The notes beneath the pieces are model-generated. The model did no database searches and was not told the DNA's origin. It was given only the letters and a program-made list of their open reading frames with translations. Source: Chersky-806 sp038252255 (GTDB taxonomy: Bacteria; Actinomycetota; Acidimicrobiia; IMCC26256; JAENVU01). From it: DNA of 64,000 nucleotides. Made by a program: the position numbers and the translations under genes. Below are positions 8,785-16,690 of the stretch, piece after piece. Each line of letters starts with the position of its first letter. Within the stretch, counting starts at the first letter, position 1. The stretch is taken from NCBI GenBank assembly GCA_038252255.1, contig JBBSAM010000022.1:1-64000 (forward strand), written 5' to 3'.

Positions 8785-9099
8785 GAGAAATCTCTGAAAC
8801 TGCCCACTTGGTATCAGACGGTGCCGATGGGGCTGCGGTGCGTGACATTCTGACCCAAGATCTCTCCGCGACGACCACGAGCCGCGCGCCCTGTGGATAC
8901 GCCATTACGGCGAGCGCGCAGGCCCACTCACTACCCTCGTCGGTGATCCCCCCCAGGGTCGGCGGAGACCTGCGGGGTCAAGGTCCCTCCCCTGATTGCC
9001 GATCCTCAATACGGCGCTGAGCACGACACGGACGCCAGCACCACTGCACGGATGCCCACACCCAAACGCCAGCACAGCCGCGAGAGGAAGCAACCCATT
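8785..9099. other. Intergenic region before the CAP-domain gene
   Basis: 315 bp without a convincing gene. It must hold the promoter of the secreted CAP-domain gene, but I could not pick confident -35/-10 boxes. A stretch at about 8857-8880 (CCCAAGATCTCTCC and following bases) weakly recalls the stop-proximal repeat seen elsewhere in the window and may be a decayed copy. I see no clear RNA motif. Confidence 0.4.
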
Positions 9100-10278
9100 A
9101 TGCGACGACTTATCGCCGCGATCTTCATCGTTGCCATCGCAGCGTTCGTCATCTCCACGAGCCAGGGCGCGAACGCTGCGGACCCGGCCGCGGAGTCTGA
9201 CTTCATCGCGAGAATCAACTCACTGCGGGCCACCCGCGGCGAGGCCGCGCTGCAGGAGCACCCGGTGCTCACTGCGAAGGCGCAAGCCTGGGCCGCGCAC
9301 ATGGCCGCCACCGGTTGCCTGTGCCACTCGAATCTCTCCGACGGTGTCACCGTCGGTTGGCGCAAGCTCGGTGAGAACGTCGGACGCGGTCCGAGCGTCG
9401 CCTCACTGCACGACGCGTTCGTCAACTCCCCCGCGCACCAGGCGAACATGCTCGACGCCAGCTTCGGCTACGTCGGTGTCGGTGTTGCGTACGGAGGCGG
9501 ACAGATGTGGGTCGCGGAAGTGTTCATGAACGGCGACCCGCCGCCCGCACCGCGCATCGACCCCAGGGCGTTGCTGGTGCTCCAGGCGCGCGGCAAGGCC
9601 ATCGCGGCTCGACCCCAGGGAGGGTTCTGGGTGCTCGAGGGCAACGGCAACGTCACTCCGTACGAAGGTGCGCCGGACCTCGGCCACCCGAGCTTCGGCT
9701 TCGACATCGCCCGCGACATCGTGAGCATGCCGGACGGAAACGGCTTCGCCATCCTCGACGGATTCGGTGCGGTGCACCGCTACGGGAGCGCGGTCAACTA
9801 TCTGGCCGGCGTCAACGAACCCTGGTTCGGGTGGGACATCGCCCGCAGCCTGGCCCTCGCCCCCAACGGCCATGGATACACCGTCCTCGACGGGTTCGGT
9901 GGCGTGCACCGCTTCGGCAGCGCTCCCGCAGTCCACGGCACGCCGTACTGGCCGGGCTGGAACATCGCCCGCGCCGCGGCGTACACGCCGAGCGGTGGGT
10001 TCTATGTCCTCGACGGCTTCGGCAAGGTCTGGGCCACCGACGGCGCCCCGTCCTTGGGGAACCCGTGGTTCGGTTGGGACATCGCCCGTGACATCACGGT
10101 ATGGCCCGGTGGCCACGGCTACGCGGTGACCGACGGCTTCGGTGGGATCTTCCACTACGGCAACGCCCGCACGCCGGCACCGACGATCTACGAGCCCCTC
10201 GACCTCTGGCGCGGCATCACCGTCCAGGACGGTACGTACCTCGTGATCCGCAACGACGGGTTCATCCAGCGGGTCTGA
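9100..10278 (+). CDS. Secreted CAP-domain protein with propeller-like DGFG repeats
   Basis: Predicted extracellular. The chosen ATG gives a signal peptide (MRRLIAAIFIVAIAAFVIS, cleavage near GANA-AD) and has GAGAGG upstream; an in-frame ATG 48 bp earlier only adds charged residues. Residues about 30-145 form a CAP/SCP domain with the usual hallmarks: RINSLRATRGE, a histidine in CLCHSN, GENVGRG and SPAHQANML. From about 165 to the end are five to six units of roughly 40-45 aa built on WFGWDIAR...G.G..VLDGFG.VHRFG, resembling blades of a beta-propeller. The same repeat forms the truncated gene at the right edge. Ligand unknown; a wall-associated role is inferred. 392 aa. Confidence 0.85.
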   Translation: MRRLIAAIFIVAIAAFVISTSQGANAADPAAESDFIARINSLRATRGEAALQEHPVLTAKAQAWAAHMAATGCLCHSNLSDGVTVGWRKLGENVGRGPSVASLHDAFVNSPAHQANMLDASFGYVGVGVAYGGGQMWVAEVFMNGDPPPAPRIDPRALLVLQARGKAIAARPQGGFWVLEGNGNVTPYEGAPDLGHPSFGFDIARDIVSMPDGNGFAILDGFGAVHRYGSAVNYLAGVNEPWFGWDIARSLALAPNGHGYTVLDGFGGVHRFGSAPAVHGTPYWPGWNIARAAAYTPSGGFYVLDGFGKVWATDGAPSLGNPWFGWDIARDITVWPGGHGYAVTDGFGGIFHYGNARTPAPTIYEPLDLWRGITVQDGTYLVIRNDGFIQRV

Positions 10279-10280
10279 AT

Positions 10281-10348
10281 TCCGAGATCTCCGTCGGCCG
10301 AGCGATGCAAGCTGGATCGACTCGAGGGCCGACGGAGGTTTCCGGGAA
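10281..10348 (+). repeat. Stop-proximal GATCTCC/CGGCCGA repeat, copy 1
   Basis: Begins three bases after the CAP gene stop with CCGAGATCTCCGTCGGCCG. Here the motif has its own inverted partner: CTCCGTCGGCC (10289-10299) pairs perfectly with GGCCGACGGAG (10327-10337) over 11 bp with a 27-nt loop, and the pairing continues imperfectly outward. Related copies lie after the stops at 15939, 16649 and 20816, and near 37814. Confidence 0.6.
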
Positions 10349-10359
10349 GGAACTCGATG

Positions 10360-10390
10360 ACCGCCCCTTGCCACTCCGGCAAGGGGCGGT
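10360..10390. terminator. Bidirectional terminator hairpin
   Basis: A perfect 13-bp stem (ACCGCCCCTTGCC, 10360-10372, with its complement at 10378-10390) and a 5-nt loop, in the gap between two convergent genes (CAP protein and MDR oxidoreductase). There is no long T tract, as is usual in high-GC actinobacteria. Confidence 0.8.
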
Positions 10391-10396
10391 TGTCGT

Positions 10397-11410
10397 TCAC
10401 GGAGTCGCTTCGGCGACGCGGACGATGAGCTTGCCCGCATGCTCACCGGTGAACAACCGGTTCAGCGCGTCCGGCGCATGCTCGAGCCCTTCCACGACCT
10501 CGACCGCGTACTTGATGCGCCCCTCGGCGACCCACGGCACGAGCTCCATGATCGCCTCGACGAACCGATCGAGGTAGTCCAAGATGATGAAGCCCTCCAT
10601 GCGGCCGCGCTGCATGATGAGCTCCTTGTAGTTCTTGAGCCCCGCGCTCTCGGCGCGCGTGTACTCGGAGATCGCGCCACACATGACGATGCGCGCACCG
10701 ATGTTGATCTGGAGCAACACGGCGTCGAGGATCTCACCACCGACGTTGTCGAAGTACACGTCGATCCCGTCGGGGCACAGCTCGCGGAGCCGCGTCGCGA
10801 CGTCCTCGGTCTTGTAGTTGATGCACGCGTCGAAACCGAGCTCTTCCACGACCCACCGACACTTCTCGTCGGTGCCCGCGATGCCTACGACCAGACCGGC
10901 GCCCTTGATCCGTGCGATCTGGCCCGCGACCGAACCGACGCCGCCGGCCGCGCCCGAGACCACGACGGTCTCACCCGGCTGCGGCCTCCCGATCTCGATG
11001 AGCCCGAAGTACGCGGTGACGCCCGTCCCTCCGTAGATGCTGAGCATGTCCTCGGCCGGGATCCCCGGCGGCACGACCTGGCCCGTCTCGCCGTCGGTGA
11101 TCTTCCAGTAGTCCTGCCAGCCCGGCATTCCCATCACGAGATCACCCGCGTCGAACCCCTCGCGGCGACTCTCGACCACCTCGCCGAGCCCGGCGGCGCG
11201 CACGACGTCGCCGATGCGGATCGCAGGCAGGTACGAGTCCTCCTCACGCATCCAGACCCGGTTCGTCGGGTCGACCGAGAGCGCGAGCACGCGGACGAGC
11301 GCCTCGCCCTCGGCGACGGGCGGCACCGGTTCCTCGACTCGCGCCAAGCAGTCCTCGGTCACGAGCCCTTCGGGTCGGGCGGTCAGCAGGATGCGTCGAT
11401 TCGCGGTCAT
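10397..11410 (-). CDS. NADP-dependent MDR-family oxidoreductase (curcumin/prostaglandin reductase type)
   Basis: 337 aa, zinc-independent medium-chain dehydrogenase/reductase that likely reduces double bonds conjugated to carbonyls. The Rossmann motif is VVVSGAAGGVGSVAGQIA (about 150-167), with upstream YGGTGVTAYFGL and downstream YFDNVGGEILDAVL, all hallmarks of the PTGR/CurA (leukotriene B4 dehydrogenase) branch. No catalytic zinc ligands were seen. Divergent from the SDR gene, with only 37 bp between starts. Confidence 0.88.
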   Translation of the reverse strand: MTANRRILLTARPEGLVTEDCLARVEEPVPPVAEGEALVRVLALSVDPTNRVWMREEDSYLPAIRIGDVVRAAGLGEVVESRREGFDAGDLVMGMPGWQDYWKITDGETGQVVPPGIPAEDMLSIYGGTGVTAYFGLIEIGRPQPGETVVVSGAAGGVGSVAGQIARIKGAGLVVGIAGTDEKCRWVVEELGFDACINYKTEDVATRLRELCPDGIDVYFDNVGGEILDAVLLQINIGARIVMCGAISEYTRAESAGLKNYKELIMQRGRMEGFIILDYLDRFVEAIMELVPWVAEGRIKYAVEVVEGLEHAPDALNRLFTGEHAGKLIVRVAEATP

Positions 11411-11447
11411 GGACCCAATCTTTCACGCCCTCCTAGAGTTCGCATCC

Positions 11448-12290
11448 ATGGATGAGCTGAGCGGCAAGGTTGCGGTGATCACGGGCGGGGCCAGCGGGAT
11501 CGGTTTCGGCATGGCCGAAGCGTTCGCTGCCGCAGGCATGAAGATCGTGCTCGCCGACATCGAGGCGGACGCGCTCGCGGAGGCCGCCGGGAAGCTACGT
11601 GCAACCGGCGCCGACGTGCACGACGTCGTGACGGACGTCTCGGTCGAGGATCAGATGATCGATCTCGCCACGAGCACGTACACGCATTTCGGCACCGCGC
11701 ACATCGTGTGCAACAACGCGGGCGTCGGTGGTGGCGCCGGCCTGATGTGGGAGATCCCCCAGTCGGGGTGGGACTGGGCGTTCCGGGTCAACTTCTGGGG
11801 CGTGCTCCACGGCATCCGGGCGTTCGTCCCCCGCCTCGTGGAGCAGCAGGACGGCCACGTCGTCAACACCGCGTCGATCGCCGGGCTCAAAGCGCTGCCA
11901 TTCATGAGCCCGTACACGGCGACGAAGCACGCGGTCGTTGGCCTCTCGGAGGCGTTGGCGTTCGAGCTCGCGATGACCGGCTCTCCGGTGAAGGTCTCGG
12001 TGCTCTGTCCCGGCTTCATCCGCACGCGCCTGATGGACTCTCATCGCAACTACCCGACCGACCTCGGGGAGGCGCCGAAGGCCGAGGAGTCCCCCGTGGG
12101 TGAGATGGTGCGCACGCTCATCGAGGGCGGCAAGGATCCGGCCTACCTCGGGCAACGGGTCGTCGACGCGGTGCGAGCCGATCGGTTCTTCATCCTGAGC
12201 GACGACGAGCACGCCGGCGTCCCTGAGGCGCGCGGGGCCGAAGCGAGAGCCGGTGGCCAGCCCGGCATGCCGGACGTCGGCGTCCTCTAA
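11448..12290 (+). CDS. Short-chain dehydrogenase/reductase (SDR)
   Basis: 280 aa classical SDR. The cofactor motif TGGASGIG lies about residues 12-19, NNAGV about 89-93, catalytic Ser in NTASIAGL and YTATK (Tyr-xxx-Lys) about 157-161. The Asp after the second strand (LADIE) suggests NAD preference. Start ATG 11448 is chosen because the protein then begins in the standard way just before the first strand. Substrate unknown. Shares a short divergent promoter region with the MDR gene. Confidence 0.9.
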   Translation: MDELSGKVAVITGGASGIGFGMAEAFAAAGMKIVLADIEADALAEAAGKLRATGADVHDVVTDVSVEDQMIDLATSTYTHFGTAHIVCNNAGVGGGAGLMWEIPQSGWDWAFRVNFWGVLHGIRAFVPRLVEQQDGHVVNTASIAGLKALPFMSPYTATKHAVVGLSEALAFELAMTGSPVKVSVLCPGFIRTRLMDSHRNYPTDLGEAPKAEESPVGEMVRTLIEGGKDPAYLGQRVVDAVRADRFFILSDDEHAGVPEARGAEARAGGQPGMPDVGVL

Positions 12291-12302
12291 CCCGCCAGCG
12301 CC

Positions 12303-13151
12303 TCAGGGGAGGCCGGCACCGGGGACCGCCACCGGGCAGGTCTCGATCGCGCCCCGCATGTTGGCGGTCGCGGCCGGGTCGCTCGCGTCGGCGGCGCAGA
12401 CGAACAACGTGCGCCGGTCGGGTCCGCCGAGCATGCACGCGTACGCGCCCTTGCGACTCACGCGCACCTCGTCCGTGACCTCGCCACCCTCGCGGGCGCG
12501 CAGCACGCGCCCCGTCAGCGGGCACGCGGACCAGATCGCACCTTCGGCATCGAGACAGATCCCATCGGGCACTGCCCCCTCGAGCTGCGCCCACAGGCGG
12601 CGGTTCGAGAGCGAGCCGTCGATCGCCACGTCGAACGCGGTGAGGCACCCGCCGGCGCTCTCCCCCACGATCAACGTGCGGCCGTCCGGTGTGATCACGG
12701 TGCCGTTCGGAAACCGCAGCCCGTCCGCGACGACGCGCACGGAGCCGTCGGGGTCGACGCGCACCATCACCGTGCTCACCGGCTCCGCGTGCCCGTCGAG
12801 ATCGAAGCCGAAGTTCCCGATGTACGCGCGGCCGACCGCGTCCACCACCATGTCGTTGCAGTGCCAGGTCGCGTGCACTGAGAGGTCGGCCACCTCGGTG
12901 AGGCCGCCCGGGTCGAGCCGCAGCAGTCGCCGGTCGTGCATCGAGACGACGAGCAGGCGGCCGTCGGGAAGCCAGCCGAGGCCGGACGGGCACTGCGGCA
13001 CCTCGACGATCGTCTCGACGCTCCCGTCCATGCCGATGGCCAGCACCTTGCGATCATGCTGGTCCGAGCACCACAGCCGGCCCTCGTGCCACCGCGGCCC
13101 CTCCGGGAACCGCAACCCCTCGACGAGACGCACCGCCGTCCTCTCCGCCAT
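12303..13151 (-). CDS. SMP-30/gluconolactonase family protein
   Basis: 282-aa six-bladed beta-propeller of the SMP-30/gluconolactonase/LRE family; these hydrolyse lactones with a bound divalent metal. The first ligand Glu falls in LRFPEGPRW (about 13-21). The motif WHCNDMVVDAVGRAYIGNFG holds the expected Asn-Asp pair (about 97-98), and later PDGICLDAEGAIW carries the metal-binding Asp. Substrate unknown. 12 bp convergent with the SDR and 15 bp downstream of pirin, so it may share the pirin transcript. Confidence 0.9.
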   Translation of the reverse strand: MAERTAVRLVEGLRFPEGPRWHEGRLWCSDQHDRKVLAIGMDGSVETIVEVPQCPSGLGWLPDGRLLVVSMHDRRLLRLDPGGLTEVADLSVHATWHCNDMVVDAVGRAYIGNFGFDLDGHAEPVSTVMVRVDPDGSVRVVADGLRFPNGTVITPDGRTLIVGESAGGCLTAFDVAIDGSLSNRRLWAQLEGAVPDGICLDAEGAIWSACPLTGRVLRAREGGEVTDEVRVSRKGAYACMLGGPDRRTLFVCAADASDPAATANMRGAIETCPVAVPGAGLP

Positions 13152-13165
13152 GCGGCGGAGGTTAC

Positions 13166-14017
13166 CTACCGGGCGATGGCGCCGAAACGACCCGCCTGGA
13201 AGTCGTCGACGGCCTCGACGAGCTGCGCCTTGGTGGTCATGACGAACGGGCCGTAGCGCGCGATCGGCTCGCCGAGTGGCTCGCCGGCCAGGAGCAGGAG
13301 GTGACGCGCTTCGGTCTCGTCGTCGTTCGTGACGCGAACGACGTCGCCGTCGTGGGCGTACACCACGAGCTCACCCTCACCGGAGCCACTGATCCCGTAG
13401 GCCATTGCATTCTGTGACGCGGGCACCGGAGCGTCGAGGTGCGTGCGCGGCGGCAACGTGACGTGGAGGTAGGTCACCGGGGTATGGGTCTCGACCGCGC
13501 CGCGCACCTTGTCGACCTTGCCGGCGATCACCCGGACCCTGACACCGTCGCCGTGACGCACCTCGGGGATCTGGCCGGCCGCGAACTCCTGGTATCGCGG
13601 CGCGATCATCTTGTCCTTGGCGGGCAGGTTCACCCATACCTGGAAGCCGTGCACGGTTCCACCGTCGCGGCGAATCGTCTCGACCGGCATCTCCGAGTGG
13701 ATCACTCCGGACCCGGCGGTCATCCACTGCACGTCACCCGGGCCGATCCGGCCGGCATGACCGGCGGAGTCCTCGTGCTCCATCGCGCCGTCGAGCATGT
13801 ACGTCACCGTCTCGAAGCCGCGGTGCGGGTGGTCCGGCGCGCCCTTCGCCTCACCCGGGCCGAGATCCATCGGACCCATGTGGTCGAGGAGCAGGAACGG
13901 GTCCACCTGCGCCAACGTCGCAGTCGGGAACGGCCGCCGCACCTCGAACCCCCCACCCTCGAGCTGACGGACGGCGGGGACGACCGCCTCCACCGTGCGT
14001 TGCCTGGCTGTGCTCAT
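13166..14017 (-). CDS. Pirin family protein
   Basis: 283-aa bicupin. The metal ligands expected from human pirin are all present: His63 and His65 in PDHPHRGFETVTYML and His107/Glu109 in GSGVIHSEMP. Family members act as quercetin dioxygenases or redox sensors; which applies here is unknown. Start ATG 14017 is decided by a strong AGGAGG a few bases upstream. Likely co-transcribed with the downstream SMP-30 gene. Confidence 0.93.
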   Translation of the reverse strand: MSTARQRTVEAVVPAVRQLEGGGFEVRRPFPTATLAQVDPFLLLDHMGPMDLGPGEAKGAPDHPHRGFETVTYMLDGAMEHEDSAGHAGRIGPGDVQWMTAGSGVIHSEMPVETIRRDGGTVHGFQVWVNLPAKDKMIAPRYQEFAAGQIPEVRHGDGVRVRVIAGKVDKVRGAVETHTPVTYLHVTLPPRTHLDAPVPASQNAMAYGISGSGEGELVVYAHDGDVVRVTNDDETEARHLLLLAGEPLGEPIARYGPFVMTTKAQLVEAVDDFQAGRFGAIAR

Positions 14018-14085
14018 GGTCACTCCTCCTCGATTCTCTCCCCAACGCACTCCGACCACACCCGATTCCCGTAACCTCCGAACCG

Positions 14086-14934
14086 ATGGACGCGCTGGAC
14101 TTCTACGGGCTGCAACGGACCGAAGATCCCAACTTCTGGCGCCTGCCGGTCGTGCCCACCCTCTGCTCCGGACTCGGCGCGCTCTTCGGCGGCTGCGGGC
14201 TCGGCGCGTGCGTCGAGGCACTCGAGCGGGTCACCGGCCGGCCCCTCGTGTGGGCCACCGGTCAGTACCTCTCCTACGCCCGGCCACCTTCGGTCATGGA
14301 CATCCGCATCACCGAAGTCGTGCGCGGCCACCAGATCTCGCAGGCCCGCGCGCTCGCCACGGTCGACGGGGACGAGATCCTCACCGTGAACGCAGCTCTC
14401 GGCGAGCGTGACATCCCGTTCGAGGGCGAGTGGGCGGTCCGTCCGGATGTGCCCCCGCCGGAGGAGTGCCCGCCGCGCCAGGTGCTCGAACGGCACGAGG
14501 GCACGATCATGGATCGGGTCGAGATGCGGATCGCGAGCGCGCGCGGGTTCGACGAGCTCGACGGCACGCCCGGCGACGGCCGCAGCGCGCTCTGGGTCCG
14601 ATTGCCCGGAGTGCTCGAGATGTCCGCGGCATCACTCGCGATCGTGGGCGACTACGTGCCGTTCGGGATCTCGCAGTCGCTCGGGCAACGGGCCGGCGGC
14701 AACAGCCTGGACAACACCTTGCGTGTTGCCGCCCGGGTCCCCACCGACTGGATTCTCGCCGACATCCGTGTGCACGCGATCGCCCATGGCTTCGGCCACG
14801 GGCTCGTGCACCTCTGGGCCCATGACGGCACCCTCCTCGGCACGGCCAGCCAGTCCACGATCGTGCGGGCATGGCGTGACGACCCCGAGCAACCGAGCGA
14901 GCCCGCGCCCGACCCTTCCGAGCGCACGCCGTAG
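14086..14934 (+). CDS. TesB-like acyl-CoA thioesterase (double hotdog)
   Basis: 282 aa resembling acyl-CoA thioesterase II. The N-terminal hotdog has FGGCGLGACVEALERVTGR and YARPPSVMDIRITEVVRGHQ. The C-terminal half has LDNTLRVAARVPTDWILADIRVHAIAHGFGHGLVHLWAHDGTLLGTASQ; its D-N-T-L and G-x-L-x-A-x-x-x-Q pattern is that of TesB family members. Probably cleaves medium or long acyl-CoAs. Its last codons lie in the 46-nt dispersed repeat described separately. Confidence 0.85.
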   Translation: MDALDFYGLQRTEDPNFWRLPVVPTLCSGLGALFGGCGLGACVEALERVTGRPLVWATGQYLSYARPPSVMDIRITEVVRGHQISQARALATVDGDEILTVNAALGERDIPFEGEWAVRPDVPPPEECPPRQVLERHEGTIMDRVEMRIASARGFDELDGTPGDGRSALWVRLPGVLEMSAASLAIVGDYVPFGISQSLGQRAGGNSLDNTLRVAARVPTDWILADIRVHAIAHGFGHGLVHLWAHDGTLLGTASQSTIVRAWRDDPEQPSEPAPDPSERTP

Positions 14935-14965
14935 CGGGCGCGAAGTGCGGAGACCGAAGCGACCC
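14920..14965 (+). repeat. 46-nt dispersed repeat, copy A
   Basis: Spans the end of the TesB-like gene and the following spacer. Its 30-nt core (14936-14965) contains GCGCGAAGTGC and ends CGACCC. It aligns without gaps to copies at 61331-61376 (36/46 identical) and 62328-62373 (38/46). Confidence 0.6.
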
Positions 14966-14982
14966 CAGAAGAAAGAGGCGAG

Positions 14983-15939
14983 ATGACACAGCAACGCTGG
15001 GGAATCACCGTTCCCTTCGCCGGCGTGCCGCTGAGCGAGCACCGGCCCTGGTTCGAGGAGCTCGTCGACCTCGGATTCACGGACGTGTGGTCGAGCGAGG
15101 CCGGCGCGCACGACGCCTTCACCGTGCTCGCGCTGGCCGCGGCGTGGACGCAGGACCTGCGACTCGGTCAGGCGGTCGTCCCCGTCTACACGCGCGGACC
15201 GGCACTGCTCGCGCAGACCATCGCGAGCCTCATCGAGGCCGCACCGGGACGCGTCGCCGTCGGCATCGGCACGTCGTCGAACGTGATCGTGGAGCGGTGG
15301 AACGACATCCCGTTCGAGCGGCCCTACCACCACGTACGAGACATGCTGCGCTTCCTTCGCCTCGCGCTGAAGGGCGACAAGGTGACGGAGACGTACGACA
15401 CGTTCTCCGTGAACGGGTTCCGTCTCGGTGTGCGCGTCGAGCAACAGCCTCCGCTGCTCGTCGGCGCACTGCGACCCGGGATGCTCCAGCTTGCCGGGCG
15501 CGAGGGCGACGGGGCGATCATCAACTGGCTCTCGGCGGAGGACGTGCGGACGGTCGCACCGATCGTCGGCCCGGACAAGGAGATCGTCGCCCGCATCTTC
15601 GTGTTGCCGAGCGAGGACATCGATGCCGTCCGCCACCTCGGCCGGCGCATGATCGCGGAGTACATGAACGTGCCCGTCTACGCCGCGTTCCACGATTGGA
15701 TCGGCCGCGGCGACCTCCTCCGTCCGATGTGGGACGCCTGGAAGGCCGGCGACCGGGCCGGCGCCACCGAGGTGATCCCGGACGAGGTGCTCGACGACCT
15801 CATCGTCCACGGCTCACCGGAGCAGTGCGCCGAGCACGTGCAGCGCTACGTGGACGCCGGCGTGACGACCCCCATGCCGATGATCCTGGCCGCCCCCGAT
15901 CGCACGAAAGAGGTCCTGAGGGCCCTGAAGCGGGGATAA
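14983..15939 (+). CDS. LLM-class F420-dependent oxidoreductase
   Basis: 318-aa luciferase-like TIM-barrel protein. It opens with RWGITVPFAGVPLSEHRPWFEELVDLGFTDVWSSEAG and continues with LRLGQAVVPVYTRGPALLAQTIASL and RVAVGIGTSSNVIVERWNDIPFERP, the standard blocks of actinobacterial F420-dependent LLM enzymes. The C-terminal HGSPEQCAEHVQRYVDAG is also typical. It probably transfers hydride to or from F420; the substrate is unknown. cofD and cofE, which build the F420 tail, lie 31 kb away in this window. GAAAGAGGCGAG upstream is the ribosome binding site. Confidence 0.87.
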   Translation: MTQQRWGITVPFAGVPLSEHRPWFEELVDLGFTDVWSSEAGAHDAFTVLALAAAWTQDLRLGQAVVPVYTRGPALLAQTIASLIEAAPGRVAVGIGTSSNVIVERWNDIPFERPYHHVRDMLRFLRLALKGDKVTETYDTFSVNGFRLGVRVEQQPPLLVGALRPGMLQLAGREGDGAIINWLSAEDVRTVAPIVGPDKEIVARIFVLPSEDIDAVRHLGRRMIAEYMNVPVYAAFHDWIGRGDLLRPMWDAWKAGDRAGATEVIPDEVLDDLIVHGSPEQCAEHVQRYVDAGVTTPMPMILAAPDRTKEVLRALKRG

Positions 15940-15950
15940 GGACGTCTTCG

Positions 15951-15974
15951 TCCGAAGATCTCCCCCAGCCGAGC
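15951..15974 (+). repeat. Stop-proximal GATCTCC/CGGCCGA repeat, copy 2
   Basis: TCCGAAGATCTCCCCCAGCC followed by GAGCG, starting 12 bases after the stop of the LLM gene and on its strand. It matches copy 1 at CCGA.GATCTCC, GCCGAGCG and the following GCAAG. Confidence 0.55.
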
Positions 15975-16037
15975 GGAGCAAGTCGGAATTCTCTCAAGAG
16001 GCGGGTCGTTCCCCGGTTTGCACCTACGGTGGGGCCC

Positions 16038-16649
16038 GTGGAGGCCACGACCAGCGGGGTAGGGACGAAGGAGCTCATCATCGAGGTGGCCCGGCGCCGC
16101 TTCGCCGAGCACGGCTTCGCCTCGACCAGCCTCACCGAGATCGCCGACGAGGTCGGGATCCGGCGGCCGAGCCTGCTCCATCACTTCCCGTCCAAGGAAG
16201 CGCTGTACCAGGACGTCCTGCGCTCGGACCTGGCGGACTGGGAGACGCTCGTCAGCGACGCCGTCGCCGAGCCGACCGAAGGCTGGCCGCAGGTCGAACG
16301 GGTCGTGCGCGCCGCGTTCCGCTTCTTCGAGGAGCACCCCGAGTTCGTCCGCCTGATCCGGCGGGAGGCGCTCGACGGCGGGCCGATGCTCTCCGAGCAG
16401 CTCAAGGTCGTCCTGCGCCCGATGTTCGACCGTGGAGTCCTGTTCCTCCAGGTGCAGATGGACGCGGGCCAGCTCCGGCGCTACGACGCCCGCCAGCTGC
16501 TCCTCACCGGCTACGGCGCCGCCCTCTCCTATCTCTCGGATGCGCCGCTCATCGAGAGCCTCCTGGACGGCGACCCGCTCTCCCCGGCCTCGCTTCGGGC
16601 CCGGCGTGAGCACGTCCTCGACGTCCTCCGCAACGCCCTCGAGCCATAA
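16038..16649 (+). CDS. TetR/AcrR family transcriptional regulator
   Basis: 203 aa. The N-terminal helix-turn-helix (residues about 10-57) includes IIEVARRRFAEHGFASTSLTEIADEVGIRRPSLLHHFPSKEALY, a textbook TetR DNA-binding domain. The C-terminal ligand domain has LIRREALDGGPM, as in fatty-acid or drug responsive members. GTG start at 16038. Ligand unknown; the LLM oxidoreductase gene just upstream is a natural target candidate (inference). Confidence 0.9.
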   Translation: MEATTSGVGTKELIIEVARRRFAEHGFASTSLTEIADEVGIRRPSLLHHFPSKEALYQDVLRSDLADWETLVSDAVAEPTEGWPQVERVVRAAFRFFEEHPEFVRLIRREALDGGPMLSEQLKVVLRPMFDRGVLFLQVQMDAGQLRRYDARQLLLTGYGAALSYLSDAPLIESLLDGDPLSPASLRARREHVLDVLRNALEP

Positions 16650-16677
16650 TCTTCCGAGGGTCTCCGCCGGCCGAACG
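16650..16677 (+). repeat. Stop-proximal GATCTCC/CGGCCGA repeat, copy 3
   Basis: Starts on the base after the TetR stop codon: TCTTCCGAGGGTCTCCGCCG then GCCGAACG. A short hairpin of CGGCCG arms follows (to about 16686). Same strand as the preceding gene, as in copies 1, 2 and 4. Confidence 0.55.
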
Positions 16678-16690
16678 CCCGGCCGTCGTT

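Noticed and set aside
8857..8880. Sixth copy of the GATCTCC repeat
   Set aside because: Only AAGATCTC plus scattered bases match, and it is not adjacent to a stop codon.
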